Shown here: positions 22,020 through 33,014 of the stretch, one piece after another
Numbering within the stretch: position 1 is the stretch's first letter
Layout of the letters: each line of letters starts with the position of its first letter
Assembly: GCA_029931535.1 (NCBI GenBank)
Contig: JAQPZY010001561.1
Location: 3,775,001 to 3,839,000 of the forward strand
DNA length: 64,000 nucleotides
Origin: Margaritifera margaritifera
Taxonomy: Eukaryota; Mollusca; Bivalvia; Unionida; Margaritiferidae
Reading direction: 5' to 3'
Position numbers and translations under genes: made by a program
Notes under the pieces: model-generated
The model's database searches: none
What the model was told of the DNA's origin: nothing
What the model saw: only the letters and a program-made list of their open reading frames with translations

Positions 22020-23075
22020 TGATGTGCCAACATAGAAAATCTCAAACATTCTAATAGAATGTGGCTTATATAAAACGTTAAAATCTCCAACATTCTGACA
22101 GAATGTGGCTCATATGAAACAGTAACATCTCAAACATTCTAACAGAATGTGGCTCATATCAAACGTTAAAATCTCCAACATTCTAGTAGAATGTGGCTCT
22201 TATGAAACAGTAAAATCTCCAACATTCTAATAGAATGTGGCTCATATGAAACAGTAACATCTCAAACATTCTAACAGAATGTGGCTCATATAAAACGTTA
22301 AAATCTCCAACATTCTAGTAGAATGTGGCTCATATGAAACAGTAAAATCTCCAACATTCTAATAGAATGTGGCTCATATGAAACAGTAAAATCTCCAACA
22401 TTCTAATAGAATGTGGCTCAAAGAAAACGTTAAAATCTCGAACATTCAAATAGAATGTGGCCCATATAAAACCATACAATCTCCAACATTCTAATAGAAT
22501 GTGGCCCATAGAAAACATTAAAATCTCAGACATTCTAATAGAATGTGGCCCATATAAAACATTACCATCTCAGACATTCTAACAGAATGTGGCCCATATA
22601 AAACGTTAAAATCTCCAACATTCTAATAGAATGTGGCTCATATGAAACAGTAACATCTCAAACATTCTAACAGAATGTGGCTCATATAAAACGTTACAAT
22701 CTCCAACATTCTAGTAGAATGTGGCTCATATGAAACAGTAAAATCTCCAACATTCTAATAGAATGTGGCTCAAATAAAACGTTAAAATCTCGAACATTCA
22801 AATAGAATGTGGCCCCTATAAAACCATACAATCTCCAACATTCTAATAGAATGTGGCCCATATAAAACATTAAAATCTCAAATATTCGAATGGAATGTGG
22901 CTCATATAAAACATTAAAATCTCAAACATTCTAATGGAATGTGGCTCATATAAGACGTTAAAATCTCAAACATTCTAATAGAATGTGGCTCGTGTAAAAC
23001 AATAAGGTCTCAAACATTCTAAGAGAATGAGACTCATGTAAAACATTTTAATATAATGTGGCTCATATAAAACAT
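22020..23075. repeat. 40-bp minisatellite with an internal inverted repeat, about 26 copies
   Basis: Units read AATCTCCAACATTCTAATAG followed by AATGTGGCTCATATGAAACAG or AAACGTTA variants. Each complete unit contains CATTCTA-A-TAGAATG, a 7-bp perfect inverted repeat. Higher-order pattern: pairs of GAAACAGTAACATCTCAAAC and AAACGTTAAAATCTCC units alternate and blocks are duplicated. Confidence 0.97.
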
Positions 23076-23700
23076 TCTGACACGTTATTTCTTTCTTTAA
23101 TCTTTCATCTTATATACTTTTAATAGAATTTCTGCAACTTTACCTTTATATTTTACCTTATATCAATACATGTTTATTGTTATTCAAATAGGTTTATCTT
23201 CAAAAAGATTTTACCAATTTTTAACATCTTTCTAATTTTTGCAAACTCACTTTTACTCGGCACAATATGGTCATGGTTGTGCTAATGTGCCGTTCAACCC
23301 TATACATGCATATACATACACAAAATACCTGATTCCAAATATCTGATGAAAGGCCTTGTGGTAACGTAGTCGTGAAACATTCAGTATGACAGAAAACTGA
23401 CATTGCACTGCTAGCTTGCACGGTCCCCGTAAAAAAATTAAATAAATAAATTTAAAAAAAGGCCAGAATTCAGTTTGGAACATCAAATTCATATGAAGCA
23501 AAATTACGACAGAGGGCAACCCGTAAATTTTGCGACAATAATGATGCAGTATCATATAAGCAAAATACATACATAGAGTTGCTAGCGAGAAAGAGGTCAC
23601 ACGTTACCTCCGCTTCTGTGGTAAAGGTCATATAAAGTGGAAGTTCAAAGGTCAACGGATATCGGAATAATACCCCAGACACGAGTTTTGAGTAATGTTA
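23076..23700. other. Unassigned AT-rich DNA
   Basis: Overlapping minus-strand frames here (23221-23682) look like diluted dispersed repeat and show no motifs. Confidence 0.3.
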
Positions 23701-24310
23701 AATAAACATTGAATAGTAAATAACAGAGACTGAAATCTAAAGTGTGACACACCTTCTTCGCAAAATGCAGTCCCAGTGCAAGTTTAGTGACAATGGTTGC
23801 AAAGTTATATTGGAGATAAAACCTGGAAAAGCTTTTAAGTAAATATGAATAAATCCTGGAAAGTAAATAAATGTCTCCGCGCTTCGTCCTGAGATGCACC
23901 CTCAATGCATGTTTGATGTAAGAAGGTGAAAAGGTATTCGTATTTGAGTCCTGTCGTGTCTTTTCATCAAATCTGAATAACTCCTGGAGCGTAGGCAATA
24001 GCGACCCAGTTTTGCGTCCGACACACGTTTTATCGTAAGATGTATCCCTCGTTCAAATGTGGTGGCAACAGGTGATCAGATATTGTCATTAGAGCCCCGA
24101 CATGCTATGAAAGCATGTTTATTTAAAATGTGGAAAGTAGGTCACAATGACCCAAGTTTCTTGGTACGCGACATAGCGTCATCCCAAGATGCATCCATCG
24201 TTCAAGTTGATGTAAATAGTACAGTAATGTAGGAACTTCAGGTCGGACAGGGATGATGGATAGACGGACGGATGGATAACATGAACCCCCCCCCCCCCAA
24301 AAAAAAAAAA
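23700..24310. repeat. Dispersed degenerate repeat, about 146-bp units
   Basis: The theme GACCCAGTTTTGCGTCCGAC (24003) recurs as GACCCAAGTTTCTTGGTACG (24149). Each copy is followed by CGTAAGATGTATCC or CCCAAGATGCATCC and CGTTCAA. Older relatives lie at about 23737 and 23880. It ends in GACGGACGGATGG and a C10/A14 tract. This theme is widespread in bivalve DNA in my recollection. Confidence 0.65.
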
Positions 24311-24329
24311 AAATAAAAACCAGCCGACT

Positions 24330-25148
24330 TACTGAAAGACTCACGGTACTAATTATAGGGAGGAATGGGAACCATTCTAGAAATGGGTGAAGATAAAATA
24401 CAGTATATAGGTTTGACTGGTCAGGATTGGTTGATAATGAAAGTAAAATTGTAGAGAAAAGAATCTTTTGAGAGTTTATCCTAGTGTGTAACTGAAAAAA
24501 TAGAGACTATGTATTGCTGATACAATTTCAGTCTTTTTGTATACCTGAGTTTAGAAAACTCATTTCTGAAATTAGCACCTGACTCTTTGGTGCGGAATTG
24601 AAAGCACATGCTTCAAACACATGTAGATCCAGAAAATACCGCATCTCATATTGTTTTCCCAACAGAGAAGTTTGCAATAAAGTATATGTCTCTGCCGATA
24701 AATATAGGTTTGATCATGAGCATTCAGAAATGTGAAGTTATTGAATTTTTAATATCATGGTGTTTGCATAGGTTTACTATGGCAACTGAATTAGTACCGT
24801 GAGTCCTGAAGCGCGGGTTCAAAAAAAAGGAAGAACTGACAAGAAGGAGGGAGGGTGGGGGGAGTTACACTCGTTTTACGGGCCCAACCCTCCTACTTGT
24901 ATGTAAACAAAGTATGCTTATTATATTAAACATTGATTTACAAATCATATGACTAAGACTATTATGGATTTCTCTTTAATTAAAGCAGTGTTAGTCAAGT
25001 AGTTATCAATGGGCGATCTTAAACCATTTTGTCATGCAATCGCCAATATTTCATTTCTACTGTATTCATTGGGATAATAATTCCCGAGTTAATAGTCATT
25101 TTCATGCTAAAATCGATGTAATGCCTACAACTTTGACACACACACATA
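24330..25148. other. Unassigned AT-rich DNA
   Basis: No supported feature; the plus-strand frame 24608-24802 lacks motifs. Confidence 0.35.
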
Positions 25149-25152
25149 TATG

Positions 25153-25234
<82 letters not shown>
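25149..25234. repeat. (TA)n microsatellite
   Basis: About 38 TA repeats, preceded by a CACACACA tract and followed by GTGTGTTTGTGTGTGTG. Confidence 0.97.
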
Positions 25235-25236
<2 letters not shown>

Positions 25237-27340
25237 GTGTGTTTGTGTGTGTGCGTGTGAAGAAACATACGTATTGTCTTATAAGGAACGAGAACTTAAT
25301 CTAATTCATTTTCGTGGAGAATTTAGGTTAAAAACTTAAAAAGAATATAAAAAAAATATGTTTTTTTTTTTTAAATTGAAGCAGTTAACAGTAAATGTGG
25401 CACGTATCTTTGCAGCATTAGTTTGAAATGGTCGTTCCGGCTTAACCTATGTTACCAGACTACCGACGTCAAAATAAAGTTTACTGTATCGAATATCTTG
25501 CTTCGTGTATCTACCCAATATCAACAATTCAAAATTAATAAGGTTAGAACCTGCACTGTAGTAGTATTTCACAATAAATAAATTCAGACAAATTATATTG
25601 TGCATATTAGTACGTTTATTAAAATAAAGGCGTTTCAGCGTAAGTGACCGATCATTCAGTTGAGGGGGGAGGGGAGGGCTGTTTTTATACATGTCCAGCC
25701 CTCAAATAGCCTGGCAAATTATAGCAGTTAAAAACAAATTATCTTGAGGTAAAAGTAAAAAATACCCTGACTGGAAAGAAAATCCCAGGCTCCCAGAAAA
25801 CTAAATGGTAAGTCCTTAATATTCATCAACATTAACTCATTAAAAAATGCAATAATGTACATTTCGCTATAAAAAATATACAACATGTATATATCAGCTC
25901 TTTCATAAATATTTATCTTTTCAGCACAACTAAGCTTTAGCGTTATTATAATTACCCTTGTCTTCACCATTATCATCGTCATCATCGTCACGAACACCAC
26001 AAAAGCCAAATGATTATATCACACTTACCTCAATTTGTACGTGTGGGTCAAAGTTGTATTGTCGCTGATTTTAATACCTTTGGTCACTTGCTCAAACTAT
26101 CACTTTGCTGCTCGATTATCACTGCATTCCCTCAAATGATCACATGAATAAAATCAATTGTTCAGTTTCTAATTTGGCGCTTCCCAACGATGCTTCGTCC
26201 AAACGTCTGACTTCTATTTGTCTTTGTCACCTGCACAAGGAAAGAAATCGACATGAATATTGGCAATTGCCATTGGTTGTTGACACCTGTGGGCTCTCGT
26301 TCCCGACGCATGTGAACACTATGTGGCTGTTTCTAGTGGAAATAATGTCTCATTACATAGGTGTACTTCAAATATGAGAAATTGTGCATTGCCATCGAAA
26401 GAAAAATTAATTATCGCGTGGACAAAAATACAGGCGAAGGGGATTGTGATAAAATCGGATTTAGGACACAAATTAGACTTGATTATTTTTTTATGTTTAT
26501 TGCAACAGTAATATGTTTGCTGTTCATCATCTGTTTACCTTCTTGGGTACGGTTAGAGGAGGATATGGCGGGCAATATACCTGTCGACATTATGTTCATA
26601 CTATTTAGAGTAATTTCGTTATTTGTCATGCATGAAAGAGTTACTATTTTACGTAATTTACAGACTCTTTCGTTTGAAATATGAATGATCTTTATTGACT
26701 CAGTGGATTAAAGATTAGATAGTAAATGTTTTTTTTTTTCTTCTTTTTTTTCATGATGGGGTCAAGGAAGAAACCTGACCGATTCAGATGCCTCTCGAGT
26801 CAGTAGACAACTGTAAACGATAAAGACACATTTCAGTTCGATCAAATTCTTTCTTTTCCTCATAAATAGTCCATATTCTTGAATCCTTTTCAGCGCGAAA
26901 TACACGCGCCCATCTTTTCTAGGTCATGCTAAGAAAATTGTGAAAGCTCCATGACCCAATTTTATTCTTATGATGATATTAAATTTACAGAATTATACAA
27001 TTTTCAGGTTTTTTAGCCTCAGCTTGAATTGTGTGCCAAAATATAGATTCGAGAATACATAGCCAATGTGGTGTTAAAGCAAACAATCAACATTAAGGTG
27101 AACTAGGTGTAGAGGATATAGATAAGTATTATAAGCAAATTGAGTGAATTCGATCAATGATTGAGGTGATCAAAGAAAACAACATGGATCTTCTTTTCTA
27201 GAGGTAAAATTGAACAGGCTTGTCATAGATGCAAGAACGTTTGCTAACGAATCCTCATCTAAAATAAGTTGTCTTTTTCTTGCCGAGCTTACTAAAGTCA
27301 TCATCAGTATCCACGTTATTTTACTGTCATCATCGAAATT
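25235..27340. other. Unassigned AT-rich DNA
   Basis: A plus-strand frame at 26361-26684 (107 codons) has a hydrophobic stretch (FFMFIATVICLLFIICLP) that could be a membrane helix. It overlaps another frame and no family or splice context is visible, so it is not called as a gene. No array is present. Confidence 0.3.
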
Positions 27341-27344
27341 GTTA

Positions 27345-27530
27345 TCTTCGTCGCTATGATGATGATTGTCATCATGATCATTGTCATAGTTGTCTGGAAC
27401 GTGATCGTCATCGTAAACGTTATGATCATTATCATCGACAATATCATCGTCTTCATCATCATAATAATCTTCATTTTCTACATCCTAACCGTTGTCGCCT
27501 TCATCGTTGTTATCATCATCATCGTCATCT
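27345..27530. repeat. (ATC)n / (ATG)n-rich tract
   Basis: ATCATCATC and GTCATCGT runs with many substitutions; the two plus-strand frames over it are His- or Ile/Val-rich low complexity. Confidence 0.9.
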
Positions 27531-27832
27531 ATGATTCTCATGTACATGTCACCATTTTGTCTACCATATGATAATTGTCTGATTATCGACCATTGTTTAA
27601 TTCCAGCTCGTATTAACATGACAATATAGTCGGATATGTTGTACGTGACAGACTCTCTTTCCATCGAGCGGACTTATATTAGGTGTGAAGACGTGAATGC
27701 TGTATTCATATTTTCAAAATTATCGCATAATTAATTGAAACGTTTCTCTAGTTGATGTAAACTGATCTATAGGTTGTTCGTTTGTACGTGTAAATCTCAG
27801 CTAGTAATATAAAGAAAGTTACAATTAAGTAG

Positions 27833-28147
27833 ATGTCAATCAATCATGTAGGTGAAGACTTTACAACAATTAAGTATATATGTATCAATCAAGTAGGTGA
27901 AGACTTTACAACAATTAAGTATATGTGTATCAATCATGTAGGTGAAGACTTTACAACAATTAAGTATATGTGTATCAATCATGTAGGTGAAGACTTTACA
28001 ACAATTAAGTATATGAGTATCAATCATGTAGGTGATAAAGACTTTACAACAATTAAGTATATGTGTATCAATCATGTAGGTTATAAAGACTTTAAAACAA
28101 TTAAGTATATATGTATCAATCATTTAGGTGAAGACTTTACAACAAAG
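27833..28147. repeat. 45-bp minisatellite, 7 copies
   Basis: ATCAATCATGTAGGTGAAGA, CTTTACAACAATTAAGTATA and TGTGT form the unit; two copies have a 3-bp insertion (GATAAAGAC). Unit and insertion are multiples of three, so both strands stay open and give spurious repeat proteins. Confidence 0.97.
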
Positions 28148-28445
28148 CGAGGAAAATCTTAGCTGGATCCACGCAAAAAAAAAAACCAAAAAAAAAACCA
28201 CTGTCGTTATTCTGCGACCGGACCCAGCATTTTCAAATCTTCTAGACATAAATGACATAAAACGTACCCTACACCCAATAGGTGCTAATGTTTGTATATT
28301 TAAATAATTTAATGGTGTGTCAGGGCGTCATATAAATGCTTCAACGAGTAAAGACTAACACCTTATGGAAAATTACATTTGATGCAGTACGCATGTCAAA
28401 ACAAAACAGCGTAAATAGACCTTATGGCAGTCTAATATGTCAGAT

Positions 28446-28541
28446 GAAATTAAATGACCAATCAAAAGTACTGACATCGGATCATGGGTTACATTTAAAT
28501 GACCAATCAAAAGTACTGACATCGGATCATGGGTTACATTT
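28446..28541. repeat. 45-bp direct duplication
   Basis: AAATGACCAATCAAAAGTAC followed by TGACATCGGATCATGGGTTAC and ATTT occurs twice with no differences that I can see. Confidence 0.95.
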
Positions 28542-28710
28542 TTCTCAGTCTCAGAAGCACAAGTTACACTGAGACAAAGTAACCAGAATGTACTCAGAGC
28601 AGAACAAAAAATGAACACTTTAATCACAACAATCATAGACAGAGTATATATTATAATGATGCATCTGTCAAACGAGAGTATTTTGTGGAGAAGAGAAAAG
28701 GATAATGTTT

Positions 28711-28907
28711 ACCGTCACTACTCGCGTATAACCCGCATCCAAATACAAACAACATAATGCGCCGGCAGATAAGGGTCTATGTTGTTTGTTCTACTGATTC
28801 GTCCTTACAAACTGAATGGACCCAGATCAGCCGGCGCAGTATGCGACGGCAGATCTGGGTCTATGCAGTTTGCAGTTGGTATCGCATTATACGCGAGTAT
28901 AGACGGT
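28711..28907. mobile_element. Multi-hairpin inverted-repeat element (MITE-like), copy 2
   Basis: The termini ACCGTCACTACTCGCGTATAA and TTATACGCGAGTATAGACGGT are inverted repeats. An internal hairpin at about 28817-28863 (TGGACCCAGATC and GATCTGGGTCTA) and a second, partly lost hairpin before it match copy 1 (21520-21738) in inverted orientation. Confidence 0.85.
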
Positions 28908-29350
28908 AATATTAATAAACATTTTGCGCTAAATAAAGCTCCAAACTCAAACGTAAAATCAAATAAATCTGCACTGGAGGAGCAATATATACGTGATTAT
29001 AACCGAACATTATAAGACGATATATAAATCAATCCGGTTCACTCACACAAAATGTCACTGTAGTTGATCAAAGTTTTTGAACAGCAATGTTATACAAGAT
29101 TTAATACGAACTAGAGCTACTAGCGATGTGCATCGAACATTAATTGACCACACCTTTAATAAAAAATGATGCAAAATGCTAGCAATCAAATTTATGCAAG
29201 AGTTTAAAAATACTAAACAGCACAAGAAATTTGTTTGAAGTTGGATGTTTACTGGTATTGCAAGGTTAAAAATATGGATAATAACACCACTCCATCAATT
29301 AATCATATTATATATCTTTATAATTAGCCTGATAGGAAGTAGACGGCTGA
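28908..29350. other. Unassigned AT-rich DNA
   Basis: No feature seen. Confidence 0.35.
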
Positions 29351-29351
29351 A

Positions 29352-29725
29352 AATAAAACTCACACAGGACCGTACCCACATAAAGTTGCATATATAAAAC
29401 TCACACGGGATCTTATGCACATAAAGCTGCATATATAAAACTCACACATGACCTTATGCACATAAAGTTGCATATAAAACTCACACATGACCTTATCTAC
29501 GTAAAGTTGAATATATAAAACTCACACATGACCTTATCTACATAAAGTTGAATATATAAAACTCACACATGACCTTATCTACATAAAGTTGAATATATAA
29601 AACTCACACATGACCTTATCCACATAAAGGTGCATATATACAACTCACACATGACCTTATCCACATAAAGTTGCATATATAAAACTCATACAGGATCTTA
29701 TCCACATAAAGCTGCATGTATAAAA
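29352..29725. repeat. 41-bp minisatellite, about 9 copies
   Basis: Units of AAAACTCACACATGACCTTA followed by TCTACATAAAGTTGAATATAT, with GCACATAAAGTTGCATATAT variants at both ends of the array. Confidence 0.97.
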
Positions 29726-29729
29726 TTCA

Positions 29730-30590
29730 ATTTACATCAAATGTTCATAGGTCAAGGTACTGAGGAAACCAGTATTGGGGAACGGAAAATCAGGGGCCAT
29801 AATTCCTCAACATCTGGACATACAAAGCTGGAAATAGAATTCATCTGAGTCTCTTTAATACAAAGCACATACCAACATTTAGTTCAAATCGAACAATGTT
29901 TGGTAAAGCTATGCTGCGGAAACCCAGGCGAAATAGGGGTGGGGATGGGTGGGTGGTGGTGTTAAATTTAGGTGAAATCCTACAATCCATAATAAAATTA
30001 TTCTGCAGATATCAACATTAGAAAAGGCAATCAAGGGTCATAGGGCCTCTAAATGAAGACTTGGAATGCTGGAAATCAAGCTCATCAATATTAAATTGCA
30101 TGCTTGCTTTGGTTATATTCCAACTAACGCTGTTCAGTTTATTTGACTATTGAGCATCGGTCACTTTCAGTAAAATTCCATCGGTCATGTTTTGTATAGA
30201 GCCCAATCATTAGAGCATAGAATGCTCAATGGTTAAGGATTTCTGGGACCTTGACGAGAAGGATGAGGATTCTGATCAGCCTAGATTCGCTACCATAAAT
30301 TGATCATGGATCGTTTAGTAAAAAAAAAAGAAATATGATCAGTCATGGCATTTTATCTAATTCCCAACACTAAATCGAAACATCCATCGTAAATATTTGC
30401 TTCCGATACCAATGTTAGGAGGACGGGCAATCAAGGTCAACCACTCATGCAAATTACGGAACATTCGAACTCATTCAAGGCCTCATCATTATAAAGATGA
30501 TGAAAAATTCAGGAGAAGTCAAACAATCCTTGTTGATGTTATTCTGTAGAAAACAAAATTAGGGGAATGGGCAACCAGGGACAACATATT
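29730..30590. repeat. Dispersed degenerate repeat (GGGCAATCAGGGG family)
   Basis: The themes CAGGGGCCATAATTCC, GGAAATAGAATTCATCTGAG and ATCGAACAATGTTTGGTAAAG recur, diverged, at about 29780, 30020, 30430, 31300 and 31700. They appear to be old copies of one 250-300 bp unit. Confidence 0.55.
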
Positions 30591-31245
30591 CTTCGATGGG
30601 CAATTAGGGGTAATTCATTCTTCGATAGACAATTAGGGGTAATTCATTCGTCGATGGGCAATTAGGGGTAATTCATTCTTCGATGGGCAATTAGGGGTAA
30701 TTCATTCTTCGATGGGCAATTAGGGGTAATTCATTCGTCGATGGGCAATTAGGGGTAATTCATTCTTCGATGGGCAATTAGGGGTAATTCATTCTACGAT
30801 GGGCAATTAGGGGTAATTCATTCTTCGATGGGCAATCAGGGGTAATACATTCTTCAATGGGCAATTAGGAGTAATTCATTCGTCGATGGGCAATTATGGG
30901 TTATTCGTTCTTCGATGGGCAATTAGGGGTAATACTTTCTTCGATGGGCAATTAGGGGTAATTCATTCTTCGATGGGCAATTAGGGGTAATTCATTCTTT
31001 GATGGGCAATCAGGGGTAATACATTCTTCGATGGGCAATTAGGGGTAATTCATTCTTCGATGGGCAATTACGGGTAATTCATTCTACGATGGGCAATTAC
31101 AGGTAATTCATTCGTCGATGGGCAATTAGGGGTAATTCATTCGTCGATGGGCAATTAGAGGTAATTCATTCGTCGATGGGCAATCATGGGTAATTCATTC
31201 GTCGATGGGCAATCAGGGGCAATACATTCTTCAAATGGCAATATG
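30585..31245. repeat. 29-bp minisatellite, about 22 copies
   Basis: CAATTAGGGGTAATTCATTC followed by TTCGATGGG is repeated, with alternating TTCG and GTCG variants. It lies inside the dispersed repeat that surrounds it, whose GGGCAATCAGGG core probably seeded the array. Confidence 0.97.
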
Positions 31246-31389
31246 GGGCAAATGCATTCTTCAAATGATGACGAGTAACGTTAGAATCAAACTCCTCTAA
31301 CGTCTCATCGATACAAAACTGCATGCCATATTTGATTGAAATCAAACAATATTTGGTAAAGTTATGGTGCTGAAACTAAAGTTAGCAGG

Positions 31390-31580
31390 ATAGGTATGGC
31401 TTGGTGTTTTACGGCACAGCAATACATAATGGTGATATAGTGCCGGGACAATTGGAGTAGAGTGCTTTGTCAGGTACACACAACGGCAGCTAACCTTGGC
31501 TGACCTGATGGCAGGATTTAAGCCTGCACCCTTCTAGTCGCGAGTCCGGCACGCTAACCAGTTAGCAACCGCGGCTCACT
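31390..31580 (-). mobile_element. tRNA-derived SINE copy
   Basis: Read on the minus strand: GAGCCGCGGTTGCTAACTGG with GTTAGCGTGCCGGACTCGCG (A-box region), then GGCTTAAATCCTGCC (B-box-like), then GGTCAGCCAAGGTTAGCTGC and a body reaching GGCACTATATCACC. It belongs to the same family as the copies at 3.1, 41.8 and 54.0 kb; the B box is mutated. Confidence 0.7.
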
Positions 31581-32470
31581 TAGGAGGATGGACATTAATG
31601 GACAATAACACCTGTAATGGTTGACGTGGAGCGCTATAAAGTCAAGTCTTTCAAGGTCTTATCATAATAAAGCTGCATTGGAAAGCTGCTTGAAATCCAT
31701 CTATTCTTTGTTGCAGAAATCGAAGCACGGAAATCAGGGTCCACAATTCCTATAAATAATGACACAGAATGCTAAACATCGATTTTTTTTCCAAGATCTC
31801 ATCAAAATGCATACAAAATTTAATTGAAATGCAATTATTCCCAGTAAAGGCACTTTCAGGAAACCAAAGTGTTGACATATGGACCAACGAACGTGATCCC
31901 TTTAGAGCTCAGACTTTGTCGAACGGGGTCGTAAGAAGAAATTGTGAGTATACGTTAGAGATTGAGACAAGAAAATATAAATATTTTTAAAAGTCAGATA
32001 GAATCTGCAAATTTTCCTGTTCTGGAATAGAGGAAGAACTACATTTCCCAACTGTTTATTCTACAGCTAAAAAAAAGATACTTTCCAGCAAATTGACAGA
32101 TATACATGTATATTAACTTAAAGACATCGACATCGCTATCGATCTAGGCTTTGATAGGTGCTGACACCACAAGGATTTCAAAAGAAACAAAATGGGAATG
32201 CAAACCATCAGCACAAATATTATATAAAGACACAAAATTTGGAAAACCGCTCGGGGAAAATAACAAGATATCCCAACGTTTCGATATTCTAGCAATGATG
32301 TAAATAACTAGGTCACGCCAATCAGCATATCGCTATTGAGCAAACAGCTTTCAGATAATCTTGTTTGCCTTTTTCTTAGAATATAGATCCCTTCCTATAG
32401 CATGTACTTATTTATAGTTATTTTGTTCATTTCCTTTTATTTAGCCTTTTTCATTAGCTTTGATAGTTTT
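31581..32470. other. Unassigned DNA, partly old dispersed repeat
   Basis: 31600-31850 shows remnants of the repeat described at 29730-30590; beyond that nothing is supported. Confidence 0.35.
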
Positions 32471-32477
32471 TCTTCTC

Positions 32478-32615
32478 TGTGCCAAAATGGAAATGTTTAT
32501 TGTTCTACACGTGTCAATTTTTGTCACTTTTTTGTGTCTTTGTCTCCATGTATTTCCATGTATTTCATAGTCCCCTGAGGAAGACCATGCTTTACGTCGT
32601 TTTCCATCCTTTGTG
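32478..32615 (+). mobile_element. Possible retroelement 3' end abutting (TA)n
   Basis: CCCCTGAGGAAGACCATGCT is followed by TTACGTCG and TTTGTGTCATTATATATA, then (TA)n. The layout (a GAAGA word, a short stem, TGTGTCATTA, TA tract) parallels the ends at 17934-18068 and 42843-42975, but sequence similarity is weak. Confidence 0.3.
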
Positions 32616-32617
32616 TC

Positions 32618-32676
<59 letters not shown>
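32615..32676. repeat. (TA)n microsatellite
   Basis: About 29 TA repeats. Confidence 0.97.
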
Positions 32677-32848
32677 TTTAAATTAAAATATCCTATGATC
32701 ATGAATGGTCCTGAAGCCCATTTCGTGTGGAAATCGTACAACAGATTATACTGGACAGAGGGCAGCAATAATCAGAGCATATGTTGCAAGTTAGCTGTCA
32801 TTACCATTTTTCAAACAATTTTGCTTGAAAAGTATGCCCTGTATATTA

Positions 32849-33012
32849 TTTTCAAATTCTGGCACGGTATGTCTCAGTGTGTTATGTTCAAATTCTGGGA
32901 CGGTATATCTCATTACACCGTCCCTGTTACACAACTCAGTGTGTTATATTCAAATTCTGGGACAGTATATCTCAGTACACCGTCCCTGCTGCACAACTTA
33001 GTGTTTATATTC
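32849..33012. repeat. 62-bp minisatellite, about 2.5 copies
   Basis: TTCAAATTCTGGGACGGTAT, ATCTCATTACACCGTCCCTG and TTACACAACTCAGTGTGTTATA form the unit; the first copy lacks the middle block. It explains the two long plus frames at 32479-33191. Confidence 0.9.
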
Positions 33013-33014
33013 AT

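Noticed and set aside
22020..23075. CRISPR-like array
   Set aside because: There are no unique spacers: the whole unit is repeated and diverges evenly. The genome is eukaryotic.
26361..26684. 107-codon ORF with a predicted membrane helix as a host gene
   Set aside because: It overlaps another frame, and has no homologue known to me, no splice structure and no compositional difference from flanking DNA.
27833..28162. Repeat protein with 15-residue units (plus) and its minus-strand counterpart
   Set aside because: A 45-bp minisatellite explains it; both strands are open, so there is no coding signal in either.
29940..29965. Telomere-like or G-quadruplex G-rich run (GGGGTGGGGATGGGTGGGTGG)
   Set aside because: A single short run within a dispersed repeat; not a TTAGGG array.
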